Below are positions 17,581-26,442 of a DNA stretch of 64,000 bases, in pieces (the stretch's first letter is position 1; every line of letters begins with the position of its first letter). Made by a program: the position numbers and the translations under genes. The notes beneath the pieces were generated by a model that worked only from the letters and a program-made list of their open reading frames with translations, did no database searches and was not told where the DNA came from. The stretch comes from Bradyrhizobium glycinis (GTDB taxonomy: Bacteria; Pseudomonadota; Alphaproteobacteria; Rhizobiales; Xanthobacteraceae). The stretch is from the NCBI RefSeq assembly GCF_016031655.1, contig NZ_JACCHQ010000010.1, forward strand, positions 1 to 64,000. The letters run 5' to 3'.

Positions 17581-18501
17581 TCAAGCACTGGGACTCTTCG
17601 GAATTTGCAATATCCAGCGGACAAACGCCTTCACGCGGGGATCTTTGGCCATTGCCGCGGGCCAGCGCACGATTTGAGCCTTGCTCGACGGCAAGTCCCA
17701 CGATGGCGGAAGCACCCGTACCAGTCTGCCGTCCTTGAGGGCGTCCTGGACCAGCAGCGAACGCGCGAGCACGATCCCGTTGCCGGCCAGGGCCGCGGCT
17801 ATGGCGGTGGCTATCGTTGCAAAACGTATCTCGGCGGGTGGCGGTCGGCCGAGGCCCAATCGCTCGAACCAGGAGGTCCATGACCATTCGACCCCGCGGT
17901 CATCGCCGGACCGGCCCTTGTGCAGGAGCGGCAAGGATTTGAGGCGCGTCACGTCGGTCAGTGGCTGCTGGCCAGGCAGCAGGCGTGGGTGGCAGACCGG
18001 GTAAACATGCTCGCGAACCAGCAAACGCTGCGTGGACGTTGGCCTCAAGCCGGCTGCTGGTTGCCACAGCACCGCGACGTCGAGATCGGTCGAGCTCGCA
18101 TGTGCGTCGGCTTCACGTACGGCCAGTTCAACCGGTATGCCGGGATGCGTCTGCGCAAAATCGGGCAAGCGGCGCACGAGCCAATAGTCGGCAAGCGCTG
18201 CACCGACGCCGACTTTCAATGCCGGCGGCGGAGCGGCGGCGCGACAAAGCGCGCGAAAATCCGCCATCCTGTCGAGCAAACCGGCCAACTCGTTCGAGAG
18301 GGCAATACCGGCGGGCGTGGCACATAAGCCGCTCGGCTGCCGGATGAGGAGGGGCGTCCCGACGAAGTCCTCGAGCTTGCGGAGCCGATGACTGACCGCG
18401 CTCTGCGTGAGCCCGAGCTCCGCGGAGGCACGCGTGACGCTCGCATGTCTCAAGGCTGCCTCGAACGCAATCAGCCCGTCGAAGGGAGGAAATGAACGCA
18501 T
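17581..18501 (-). CDS. LysR-family transcriptional regulator (GcvA-like)
   Basis: DNA-binding regulator of 306 residues. The N-terminal winged helix-turn-helix is FEAALRHASVTRASAELGL followed by TQSAVSHRLRKLEDFVGTPL, and the effector-binding domain follows from about residue 90. The start at 18501 gives the standard LysR N-terminus (MRSFPPFDG); ATG codons at 18519 and 18525 are alternatives with no better ribosome site. It is divergent from the MFS gene at 18607, so it probably controls that gene from the 105-base shared gap. LysR proteins usually bind a small co-inducer; none can be inferred. Confidence 0.9.
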   Translation of the reverse strand: MRSFPPFDGLIAFEAALRHASVTRASAELGLTQSAVSHRLRKLEDFVGTPLLIRQPSGLCATPAGIALSNELAGLLDRMADFRALCRAAAPPPALKVGVGAALADYWLVRRLPDFAQTHPGIPVELAVREADAHASSTDLDVAVLWQPAAGLRPTSTQRLLVREHVYPVCHPRLLPGQQPLTDVTRLKSLPLLHKGRSGDDRGVEWSWTSWFERLGLGRPPPAEIRFATIATAIAAALAGNGIVLARSLLVQDALKDGRLVRVLPPSWDLPSSKAQIVRWPAAMAKDPRVKAFVRWILQIPKSPSA

Positions 18502-18606
18502 TGCATCATCATGAATCATTTTCATGCCGATGTGAATGCATTGCATTGGCGCAGGCCTCGCCCCGGCATGCATATCGGGACCAGACGCTTTCATGATGGG
18601 ACAACG

Positions 18607-19995
18607 ATGATCAGGCCTGAACCCGATATGCAGCCCTCAAGCCGTTGGCACGACCTGCTGCCAGCGCTGGTGCTCGGCATGGCGGCCTTTCTGACGCAGT
18701 TCGACGTGACCGCGGTTGTTGTCGCGATGCCGGCCATGGCCGCCGAACTCGGTTTCGGCGGCGCCGCCTATGCCTGGGTGATGGATGCCTATAGTCTGGC
18801 ATTTACCGGTGGGCTGCTCGCTGCGGGCGCGCTGGCCGACAAGTATGGACGCCGACGCGCTTTGCTTGGCGGCAACGTCGTGTTCATGGTCGGATCGATC
18901 ATTTGCGGCTTCGCGGCGGGCGGTCCAATGCTGTGGGCCGCGCGTGCAATTCAAGGCCTTGGCGCGGCGTTCGTTATCACGGGAGGCATTGCGCTGCTTG
19001 CGAGCGCCTATGCTCGGCCTGACGAGCGCGCCCGTGCCTTCGCGTTCATGGGCGTGCTCTCGGGCATCGCCATGGCGCTCGGACCAGCGCTCGGGGGACT
19101 TGTCGCGGCCTGGTTCGGATGGCGCTGGATCTTCCTGGCCAATATCCCGCTTTGTCTGCTCACCCTTCTGGCCGTTCCGCGGCTGGTCGCAGAGTCGCGT
19201 GATCCCGCCGGCCGCCCGCTGGACTGGAGCGGCGTCGTGCTTCTCACGTTTGCGCTTGGTATTGCGATCGAGAGCCTGTTGAGGGGAGGTGAAGTGCCGG
19301 CCCGGATTGCAGCGGGCCTTGGGCTGAGCGCGTGTCTGCTCGCCATTTTCGTGATGCAGCAGCGGCGGCGGCCCATTCCGATCTTCGACCCCGCTGTGTT
19401 CATGCGGCCGGTCATGGTCGGCATTTCCTCGCTGTTGATTGCTGTTTCTGTCGGGTACTGGGCGGTTCTCGTTTATCTGCCTCCGTTCCTGAGCGCAGCA
19501 TTTGGCTGGGCAGGCCCGTCCGTTGGCTTCGCAATGCTCTTCGCGACGTTGCCGATGCTTCTGCTGCCGCCCTATGGTGCTCGCCTGGCAGCACGCTGGG
19601 GCTGGCGCCGGCTGTTCGCGACGGCGATGCTGGCGCTGCTGGCAGGCGATCTCATTCTGGTACTGGCGGCGAGCGGCTGGCTCGCGAATGCGCAAGTCGT
19701 TCTCGCTGCGGCGACAACCGGAATGCTGTTGACCGGGATCGGCGCGGTCCTCGCGCATCCGCAACTGTCGAGCGCCGTCGTTGCGCTGGTGCCTCCGGCC
19801 CAAACGGGCATGGCCTCGGCGGTCACCGTGGTCATGAGACAGGCCGGATTTGCACTCGGCATCGCAGCGCTCGGTGCGATTCTATCGGACGAAGGAACGG
19901 CTGCCGGTTACGCGTGGTCCTGGCTTGTTGCGGCTCTTGGATCAGCAGGCGGCCTCATCGCCGCATCGACGTTGCTGCCAGACCAGCAGCCTTAG
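18607..19995 (+). CDS. MFS transporter (DHA2-type drug efflux)
   Basis: Inner-membrane major facilitator, 462 residues with about 12-14 membrane segments. The A-motif-like loop GALADKYGRRRALL lies after the second segment, and FDVTAVVVAMPAMAAELG in the first segment is typical of the DHA2 (EmrB/QacA) group. The start was set at the ATG at 18607; a longer in-frame reading from 18511 would add a non-membrane leader without a ribosome site. It is divergent from the LysR gene, a common arrangement for an efflux pump and its regulator. Substrate unknown. Confidence 0.9.
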   Translation: MIRPEPDMQPSSRWHDLLPALVLGMAAFLTQFDVTAVVVAMPAMAAELGFGGAAYAWVMDAYSLAFTGGLLAAGALADKYGRRRALLGGNVVFMVGSIICGFAAGGPMLWAARAIQGLGAAFVITGGIALLASAYARPDERARAFAFMGVLSGIAMALGPALGGLVAAWFGWRWIFLANIPLCLLTLLAVPRLVAESRDPAGRPLDWSGVVLLTFALGIAIESLLRGGEVPARIAAGLGLSACLLAIFVMQQRRRPIPIFDPAVFMRPVMVGISSLLIAVSVGYWAVLVYLPPFLSAAFGWAGPSVGFAMLFATLPMLLLPPYGARLAARWGWRRLFATAMLALLAGDLILVLAASGWLANAQVVLAAATTGMLLTGIGAVLAHPQLSSAVVALVPPAQTGMASAVTVVMRQAGFALGIAALGAILSDEGTAAGYAWSWLVAALGSAGGLIAASTLLPDQQP

Positions 19996-20079
19996 CTGTA
20001 TCTGGCGGATATAGCCGGCTGTCGTGGCCACACACATCGCGACGGCGGCCGAGAAACGGTTCCCGGCCGCTGTCGCCAT

Positions 20080-22764
20080 TCAGCTCGCGGCGGCCGCGAT
20101 CCTGTGCCAGGGGCTGTCATGCTCCTGGTTGCTGTCGCCGCGGCGGACCTCCGGCGGCAGGCCGGCAAAGCGCCGCAAGGCCTCCGCCATCTGCACCCGG
20201 CCCGAAACGCCTGTGATCACTACGTCCACCATCGCAAAGGACGAGTGGAAGTGGCCGCGCGCCTTGAGCTGCTCGACCGGGACGCCGGCGGCCGCCATCG
20301 CCTCGGCGTAGGCGATCCCCTCGTCGCGCAGCGGATCGAACTCGCAGGTGACCACGAGGGCCGGCGGCAGGCCGGCGACCTTGCCGCGCAGCGGCGAGAC
20401 CCGGGGGTCGGTGCGGTCCGCCGGCGAGCAGTAGAGGTCCCAGAACCAGTACATCAGCGAACGCGTCAGGAAGTAGGCGGTCCCGTTTTCCTCGTAAGAG
20501 GGCCGATCGAAGCTGCAGTCGGTGACCGGGCAGACCAGAAGCTGGCCGGCGATGGCGGGCCCGCCGCGGTCGCGCGCGAGCTGGCAGGTGACGGCCGCAA
20601 TGTTGCCGCCGGCGCTCCAGCCGGCGACCAGCACCGGGCCCGGCCTGCCACCGAGCTCGGCGGCGTGCTCGGCGATCCAACGCGTGGCCGCATAGCCGTC
20701 CTCGGCCGCGGTGGGGAAGCGATGCTCCGGTGCGTGGCGATAGCCGACGCTGACGAACATCATGCCGGTCCGCCGCACCATGTCGCGGCAGAACGGCTCG
20801 TCCGATTGCTCGTCGCCGAGCACCCAGCCGCCGCCGTGGAAATAGACCACGACCGGATGCGGTCCCGGCGTTGCCGGCTTGTAGACGCGGTAAGGCAGCG
20901 CGCCGTCGGCAACGGGCAGGGTGCCGTCGACGATCTCGCCGATTGGCCGCCCCGCAGGCCTGCCCTTGTTGAACTCGTTGACGAAAGCACGGGCGCCGAG
21001 CGCGCCCATCGATTCGATCGGCGGCAGGTTGAGCGAGGCGAGCAGGTTCAGCACCAGCCGCACGTCGGGCTGCAGGCGCACCACCTCGCCGTCATTGCAT
21101 TGCACGGCGCCGTTGGGACCGGTGAGCTTGAAGCCGAGCATGCCGCGGCTGACCACCTCGTCGCAGATGCTGCGATAAGGGCCGACGCCGCCAGTATAGG
21201 GCATCAGGCCCTGCACCTTGCCGGGCACGTTGGCGCCCGTGTACCAGGTGTTGGCGAGCCGGTGCAGCGTCAGCATCGAGCAGTCCGCCATGTGCCTGTT
21301 CCAGCCGGCCTGCGCCGTCTCGGTCGGCTCGATCGTGGTGAAGCCGGCATCGCGCAGCGCGGCAAGGCGATCGACCACCCAGTCGACATGCTGCTCGATC
21401 GACACCGCCATGTTCGACAGCACCGACGGGCTGCCGGGTCCCGTGATCATGAAGAAATTCGGGAAGCCCTCGACCGTGAGGCCGAGATAGGTCTGCGGCC
21501 CCTGCGCCCAGACATCCGACAGCGACTTGCCGCCGCGCCCGGTGATCGGATGCACGGCACGGATCGCACCGGTCATGGCATCGAAGCCCGTTGCGAAGAC
21601 GATGACGTCGAGGTCGAAGCTGCGGCTGCTCGTGGAGATGCCGCTCGCGGTGATCGCCTTGATCGGCTCCTTGCGCAGATTGACCAGCGTGACGTTCGGC
21701 CGGTTGTAGGTTGCGTAATAATTGGTGTCGAGGCAGGGGCGTTTCGCGCCGAAAGGATGGTCGTCCGGCATCAGTGCCGCGGCGGTCTCGGGGTCCTTGA
21801 CGGCGGCGCGGATCTTCTCGCGGATCAGGTCCTGAACGATCTTGTTGCCGTCGAGGTCGACGGCCTGGTCGGCCCAGAGCTGCGTCAGGATGTGAACGAG
21901 GTCGCCGGCGGCCCAGGCGCGTTCGAACCGCTCGCGACGCTCGGCATCGCTCAATTGCCAGCTCACGACCGTCTGCTGCGGGTAGGGCACGCCGGCCATC
22001 GACTGCCGCGCCTGCTCGCGATAGGCCGCGCGGTCACTTTGCAGCAGGCTCATGCGGTCCGCGGGCGCCGGGCCGTTATGCGCCGGCAACGCGAAATTCG
22101 GTGTGCGCTGGAACACCGTCAGATGCGCGGCCTGCTCGGCGATCAGCGGGATCGACTGGATCGCCGAGGAGCCCGTGCCGATCACGGCGACGCGCTTCCC
22201 TGTGAGATTGACGCCGTCATGCGGCCAGCGCCCGGTGAAATAGACCTCGCCCTTGAAGTCCTTGACGCCGTCGATCTCCGGCGGCTTTGGCGCGGAGAGG
22301 CAACCGGTCGCCATGATGTAATGGCGGCAGGAGACGGGCGGCCCATTGTCAGTGGAGATGAGCCAGCGCTCGGACGCTTCGTCCCATCTGGCTTCGGTGA
22401 CCTTGGTCTTGAAACGGATGTCGCGGCGCAGATCGTAGCGGTCGGCGACGAAGCCGAGATAGCGCAGGATCTCGGGCTGGGTCGCGTATTTCTCCGACCA
22501 GGTCCAGGCGGTCTCGAGCTCCGGATCGAACGTATAGCTGTAGTCAATGGTCTGGATGTCGCAGCGCGCGCCCGGATAGCGGTTCCAATACCAGGTGCCG
22601 CCGACATCGCCGGCCTCGTCGAGCCCGACCGCCGAGAATCCCGCCTTGCGCAGGCGATGGAGCAGGTAGAGGCCGGAAAATCCGACGCCGACCACGGCGA
22701 CATCGACCTGCTGAGCGGTTCCGCGCTCCTCGGAGGCACGTGTGGCAACCATCGCGTCAGGCAT
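20080..22764 (-). CDS. Baeyer-Villiger-type monooxygenase fused to an alpha/beta-hydrolase
   Basis: An 894-residue two-enzyme fusion. Residues 1-560 are a flavin monooxygenase: FAD site VVGVGFSG at 24-31, the type-I motif [15 protein letters not shown] at 55-69, and NADPH site GTGSSA at 196-201. The fingerprint F-x-G-x3-H-x3-W is present at 170-180 but the His position is Phe176 ([12 protein letters not shown]). Residues about 600-880 are a hormone-sensitive-lipase-type esterase with HGGG at 643-646, nucleophile Ser717 in GWSAG, Asp810 in FDPLRDEG, and His838 or His840. The natural logic is ketone to ester by the first half, then ester hydrolysis by the second. No signal peptide. The substrate is unknown, and whether the Phe variant still performs Baeyer-Villiger chemistry is open. 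Confidence 0.92.
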   Translation of the reverse strand: MPDAMVATRASEERGTAQQVDVAVVGVGFSGLYLLHRLRKAGFSAVGLDEAGDVGGTWYWNRYPGARCDIQTIDYSYTFDPELETAWTWSEKYATQPEILRYLGFVADRYDLRRDIRFKTKVTEARWDEASERWLISTDNGPPVSCRHYIMATGCLSAPKPPEIDGVKDFKGEVYFTGRWPHDGVNLTGKRVAVIGTGSSAIQSIPLIAEQAAHLTVFQRTPNFALPAHNGPAPADRMSLLQSDRAAYREQARQSMAGVPYPQQTVVSWQLSDAERRERFERAWAAGDLVHILTQLWADQAVDLDGNKIVQDLIREKIRAAVKDPETAAALMPDDHPFGAKRPCLDTNYYATYNRPNVTLVNLRKEPIKAITASGISTSSRSFDLDVIVFATGFDAMTGAIRAVHPITGRGGKSLSDVWAQGPQTYLGLTVEGFPNFFMITGPGSPSVLSNMAVSIEQHVDWVVDRLAALRDAGFTTIEPTETAQAGWNRHMADCSMLTLHRLANTWYTGANVPGKVQGLMPYTGGVGPYRSICDEVVSRGMLGFKLTGPNGAVQCNDGEVVRLQPDVRLVLNLLASLNLPPIESMGALGARAFVNEFNKGRPAGRPIGEIVDGTLPVADGALPYRVYKPATPGPHPVVVYFHGGGWVLGDEQSDEPFCRDMVRRTGMMFVSVGYRHAPEHRFPTAAEDGYAATRWIAEHAAELGGRPGPVLVAGWSAGGNIAAVTCQLARDRGGPAIAGQLLVCPVTDCSFDRPSYEENGTAYFLTRSLMYWFWDLYCSPADRTDPRVSPLRGKVAGLPPALVVTCEFDPLRDEGIAYAEAMAAAGVPVEQLKARGHFHSSFAMVDVVITGVSGRVQMAEALRRFAGLPPEVRRGDSNQEHDSPWHRIAAAAS

Positions 22765-22996
22765 GGTGTTCCTCCCGTATGTTCTGTTTGGCCGGTAGGC
22801 TATCGCCGCAGGCTCAGCTTGTCATTATGGCAAGTGCTACCCTAGGGTTGTCGTTTGCGGCGGCTTCGTGACCGCGCGAAATGTTGCCGCACCACACGCA
22901 CCGCGACGCACAATGGCCGTGATAGCCCGGGGTAATCAGACCTCATCCTTCTGTGTATGCTTGCGCCTACAAGCCACGCGTACCAGTCCGGCCGTC

Positions 22997-23206
22997 ATGA
23001 TAGAGTTGAGTGAGCGAACCAGAGCGAACATGGACGTCGTTCTCGAGGAGACGTGCCGGCAACTGCCGCATGGTGGTGATCACGACAGCCGCAGGTTCAT
23101 CGCCGAGCGCCTGATCGAGGCGGCGCAGTCCGGTCACTCCACCCTGGGCGAGCTTGGCATCGTCGCGCGCCGCGCGCTCGCGGAGCTGATTGGCAAAGGC
23201 GGGTAG
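22997..23206 (+). CDS. Small hypothetical protein (69 residues)
   Basis: The frame from ATG 22997 encodes 69 residues beginning MIELSERTRANMDVVLEETC, helical and charged, with a His/Asp-rich centre (CRQLPHGGDHDSRRF). The upstream ribosome site is weak, and an in-frame extension to 22868 looks non-coding. It lies between the monooxygenase fusion (divergent) and the carboxylesterase gene. No domain is recognised; function unknown. Confidence 0.55.
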   Translation: MIELSERTRANMDVVLEETCRQLPHGGDHDSRRFIAERLIEAAQSGHSTLGELGIVARRALAELIGKGG

Positions 23207-23283
23207 GCTCGAGGCGCGAGGCTTGCCTCTGCGACGGCTCTGGACATAACCTGCCGGAATCCTTCATCGAGATCGTTGCGAAG

Positions 23284-24768
23284 ATGCGGGCCTTGCTTGC
23301 ATTCGTTGCGGCTATTGCAGTCCTGTGTGGCGTCGGCCCGGCCGCCGCCCAGCCGGTCGGGCAGTTTCCATTCGCGCTGACCCGCGAAGGGCAGATGCTC
23401 GGCGCCGTGAAAGGCGAGGTGGCCTCGTTCAAGGGGCTGGCTTACGCGGCGCCGCCGCTCGGCGCGCTGCGCTGGCAACCGCCGCAGCCCACGACCGAAA
23501 GCTCGGAGATGCGCACCGCCTACGATTACGGCGCGCCGTGCCCTCAGCCGGCGCTGCCGGCGGCGAGCGAGGATTGCCTGACGCTGAACGTGTTTCGTCC
23601 TTTCGGGGTCGACGGCCCATTGCCGGTGATGGTGTTCATCCATGGCGGCGGTTTCGTCTCGGGCACCGCCAACGATCCGCTGTTCGATGGCGCCAAGCTG
23701 GCGCAGGCGGGGCTCATCGTGGTCACCGTGAATTATCGCCTCGGCGCGCTCGGCTGGCTCTCGCATCCCGCGCTGTCGGACGCCGGCTCCGGCAATTTCG
23801 GCCTGATGGACCAGCTCGCCGCGCTGCATTGGGTGCACGACAACATCGCAGCCTTCGGCGGCGATCCCGGCAACGTCACGCTGTTCGGCAGCGATGCAGG
23901 CGCGACATCGATCGCGCTGCTGATGCTGTCCGCGCCAGCGCGCGATCTCTTCCACAAGGCCATTCTGCAATCGGTGCCCGGCCGCGCGCGCCTGCGCTCG
24001 GCAGAAGAGGCTGAGGCCATCGGCCGGCAGTTCGTGGCTGCGCTTTCGCCGAAGACGGATCTGCGCGCAGTCGAGCCGCGGCGCCTGCTCGCTGCCGAAA
24101 AACAATTGCTGGAGCAATCGCCGCGCAGCTTTGCACCGATGATGGATGGACGTCTCGCGACCGAGGACCTCGCCGCGGGTTTTGCGGCCGGACGCCAAAT
24201 CCGCATTCCCCTGATCATCGGCTCGAACGAGGACGAGACCGGCTTTGAGCACGAGTCCGCGATGAAGGAGGAGCTCGTGCCGCCGGGTACTAGCAGCGAC
24301 GAATTGCGCAAGCTCTATCCCGATCTCGCCAGACCTTCGGATCTCGCGGCAAGACTCTACACCGACAAGGTCTTCTCCGAGCCGGTGCGGCTGCTGGCAC
24401 GGCTGCATGCGGCAAGCGGCGGGCCGACCTTTCGCTACCGCTTCGCCTATGTGCCGGAAGCGCGCCGCGCTAATCCGGACGTCGGCCACGGCCGCGAGCT
24501 GCAGTTCATCTTCGGTGCGGAAGGCGTACCCGGTGCGGGCATCCTGTCGCGACGCGACCGCGAGGTCGCGAGCCGCATGCGCGCCTACTGGATCAACTTC
24601 GCCAGAAGCGGTGATCCCAATGGTCCCGACCTCAATGGTCCCGACCTGCCACGCTGGGACGCGGCGGGCGGCGATCGCCTGCTGCTGATCACGAACGACG
24701 GCATCGCGAGCGGCGAGGATCCGTTAGCGGATCGTCTCGACCGGCTGACAAATGAGGGCAGGAGATGA
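23284..24768 (+). CDS. Type-B carboxylesterase-like protein with Asp in place of the catalytic Ser
   Basis: Exported protein of the carboxylesterase/cholinesterase family, 494 residues, with a Sec signal peptide (ALLAFVAAIAVLCGVGPAAA). The oxyanion-hole segment FIHGGGFVSGT and the ASEDCLTLNVFRP region are canonical. The nucleophile elbow normally reads GESAG; here it is G202-S203-D204-A205-G206 (codons ggc agc gat gca ggc). The acid and base of the triad appear to be kept as Glu318 (NEDETG) and His402 (VGHGRELQF). So either the enzyme is inactive and binds ligands, or it uses Asp as nucleophile, as haloalkane dehalogenases and epoxide hydrolases of the same fold do. It is divergent from the BVMO-esterase gene. 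Confidence 0.9.
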   Translation: MRALLAFVAAIAVLCGVGPAAAQPVGQFPFALTREGQMLGAVKGEVASFKGLAYAAPPLGALRWQPPQPTTESSEMRTAYDYGAPCPQPALPAASEDCLTLNVFRPFGVDGPLPVMVFIHGGGFVSGTANDPLFDGAKLAQAGLIVVTVNYRLGALGWLSHPALSDAGSGNFGLMDQLAALHWVHDNIAAFGGDPGNVTLFGSDAGATSIALLMLSAPARDLFHKAILQSVPGRARLRSAEEAEAIGRQFVAALSPKTDLRAVEPRRLLAAEKQLLEQSPRSFAPMMDGRLATEDLAAGFAAGRQIRIPLIIGSNEDETGFEHESAMKEELVPPGTSSDELRKLYPDLARPSDLAARLYTDKVFSEPVRLLARLHAASGGPTFRYRFAYVPEARRANPDVGHGRELQFIFGAEGVPGAGILSRRDREVASRMRAYWINFARSGDPNGPDLNGPDLPRWDAAGGDRLLLITNDGIASGEDPLADRLDRLTNEGRR

Positions 24769-24774
24769 GTTGGA

Positions 24775-24954
24775 TTAAGCCGCGAGCTCGACGCGCGGCG
24801 CCAGGCTGAGCCGGTCTTCCTCCAGGTAATCCATCGCGCCGTCCTTCTCGACGGCATAGAACTGCTGGCCATCCCGCGACTTGAAGGCGGCGCGGACGAC
24901 ACCACGGCGGCCCTTATCACTGTTGACGACGTCCCCCAGCGCAAACTTCCTCAT
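24775..24954 (-). CDS. Small hypothetical beta-barrel-like protein (59 residues)
   Basis: Encodes 59 residues beginning MRKFALGDVVNSDKGRRGVV, from ATG 24954 with a GTGGGA site just upstream; a GTG four codons earlier is an alternative. The short alternating-strand pattern (GDVV, RGVVRAAF, QQFYAVE) suggests a small SH3/KOW-like barrel, which is inference. It is convergent with the carboxylesterase gene, six bases away. Function unknown. Confidence 0.6.
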   Translation of the reverse strand: MRKFALGDVVNSDKGRRGVVRAAFKSRDGQQFYAVEKDGAMDYLEEDRLSLAPRVELAA

Positions 24955-25107
24955 CGCACGTCCCACTTGTCTTCAGGCCGACTGCTTCGGCCCGGCGGGA
25001 TTCTGGGCGGCAAATCGTTAACGACTTGCTAACCATGCTGCTTTGCCTATGCTCACCGCCGATCGTGCGGACCGCTCGCACGCGCCTGTTGTCAACGAGA
25101 CGAGCCG

Positions 25108-25902
25108 ATGACGCGATTTCCGACCTTGTTCCTGTCGCATGGCGGCGGCCCCTGGCCCTTCATGGAGGACAGGCGGGTGCAATATGCCAAGACCGCCGAG
25201 GCGTTCGCGAACTTGCCGCAGCTTCTGCCGGAGAGGCCGAAGGCCGTGCTTGTCATCACCGGACATTGGGAAGCCGACGCCTTCACGGTGTCGACCTCGC
25301 CGCATCCGCCGATGGTCTACGACTATTACGGTTTCCCCGAGCATACCTACCACATCAAATATCCGGCGCCAGGCAAGCCCGAGCTTGCCGCGCAAGTGAA
25401 GGCGCTGCTCACGCATGCCGGCCTCGATTGCCGCGAAGATCCCGATCAGGGTTTCGATCACGGCACGTTCGTTCCGCTCGGGCTGATGTATCCGAATGCC
25501 GATATGCCGATCGTGCTGCTGTCGCTGAAGTCCAGCTATGACGCGGCCGAGCACGTCAAGGTGGGGCAGGCGATCGCATCCTTGCGCGATGAAGGCATCC
25601 TGATCGTCGGCAGTGGCCTGACCTATCACAACATGCGCGGCTTCAATCGTCCGGAGTCCAAGCCCGTCTCGTATGATTTCGAGGCCTATCTGAACGAGGC
25701 GATCAGCAACCCCGATGCGGCGCGCCGCAATGCCATGCTGGTCGATTGGGAGAATGCGCCGAGCGCACGCCTTGCGCATCCGCGCGAGGACCATCTGCTG
25801 CCGCTGATGGTGGCGGCCGGTGCCGCGGGCAGCGACGTCGGACGGCGTGTCTTCGTCGACGAGGTCGCGCATGTGGCGATGGCCTCGTATGTGTTTGGAT
25901 GA
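25108..25902 (+). CDS. DODA-type extradiol ring-cleavage dioxygenase
   Basis: A 264-residue member of the LigB/DODA class-III extradiol dioxygenase family (YgiD-like), cytoplasmic. Candidate metal ligands are His in LFLSHGGGPW near residue 11, His in VITGHWEAD near 52, His in QGFDHGTFVPLG near 117, and His in HPREDHLLPLM near 227. Family members open catechol-type rings such as DOPA or have lost that role. It has no partner genes for an aromatic pathway nearby, so the substrate is unknown. Confidence 0.9.
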   Translation: MTRFPTLFLSHGGGPWPFMEDRRVQYAKTAEAFANLPQLLPERPKAVLVITGHWEADAFTVSTSPHPPMVYDYYGFPEHTYHIKYPAPGKPELAAQVKALLTHAGLDCREDPDQGFDHGTFVPLGLMYPNADMPIVLLSLKSSYDAAEHVKVGQAIASLRDEGILIVGSGLTYHNMRGFNRPESKPVSYDFEAYLNEAISNPDAARRNAMLVDWENAPSARLAHPREDHLLPLMVAAGAAGSDVGRRVFVDEVAHVAMASYVFG

Positions 25903-25927
25903 ATTCGTAGAGCGGCTCTGTGCTTTC

Positions 25928-26135
25928 ACCCTCTCCCCTTGTGGGAGAGGGTGGATCGCCGCGAAGCGGCGAGACGGGTGAGGGGTCTCTCTCTGCTCGG
26001 GAATCTCGCGCAGTGAATTTGTTGAGCGAACCCCTCATCCGGCGCCATAGCCGAAGCTACGCTTCGGCGTCCTCGAGAACGGCGGCCCGGAGGCCGCCTA
26101 TGCCACCTTCTCCCACAGGGGGAGAAGGAAGAGGG
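25928..26135. repeat. Mosaic palindromic intergenic repeat, copy A
   Basis: The gap after the dioxygenase gene is filled by a chain of inverted repeats: CCCTCTCCCCTTGTGGGAGA, then CGCCGCGAAGCGGCG, then an ACGGGTGAGGGG stretch, AGCCGAAGCTACGCTTCGGC, GGCGGCCCGGAGGCCGCC, and CTTCTCCCACAGGGGGAGAAG. The same blocks occur in reverse order and orientation at 39560-39770. This looks like a dispersed, non-coding composite repeat. It separates two convergent genes and may also act as a transcription barrier. Confidence 0.75.
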
Positions 26136-26148
26136 GAGCGTCGCAGCC

Positions 26149-26409
26149 TCACCCGTATTTCAGCTTCATGAACAAAATGCCGCCGGCGAGCAGCATTGTG
26201 ACGGCGTTCGAGGCGATCAGGGGGCCATCGCCCGAGAGCAGGCCGTAGATGAGCCACAGCGCCAGGCCCAGCACCATCACCAGGAACATGCCGAGCGAGA
26301 TGTCGCCGGTGGAGCGGGTCTTCCATACCTTGATAGCTTGCGGCGCGTAGGCGACGGTGGTGCAGGTGGCGGCGGCAAAGCCGATCAGCTTGATCATGAG
26401 GGGTTCCAT
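26149..26409 (-). CDS. SemiSWEET sugar transporter
   Basis: An 86-residue inner-membrane protein with three transmembrane helices, the size of a bacterial SemiSWEET (half of a plant SWEET; works as a dimer). The PQ-loop motif is in TVAYAPQAIKVWKTRSTGD, residues 19-37. A later SNAVTMLLAGGILF matches the third helix with its conserved Asn. SemiSWEETs move mono- or disaccharides down a gradient; a Bradyrhizobium homologue is known to carry sucrose. It lies downstream of glgA on the same strand (34 bases apart), so it may be part of a glgC-glgA-SemiSWEET unit linking sugar flux and glycogen. Confidence 0.9.
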   Translation of the reverse strand: MEPLMIKLIGFAAATCTTVAYAPQAIKVWKTRSTGDISLGMFLVMVLGLALWLIYGLLSGDGPLIASNAVTMLLAGGILFMKLKYG

Positions 26410-26442
26410 GCCGGCTCTATAGCATGGATTCGACGATGGTCA

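Noticed and set aside
20104-22845. 913-codon open frame on the plus strand
   Set aside because: Mirror of the BVMO-esterase gene; low-complexity Arg/Ala/Gly-rich translation. The minus strand has all the motifs.
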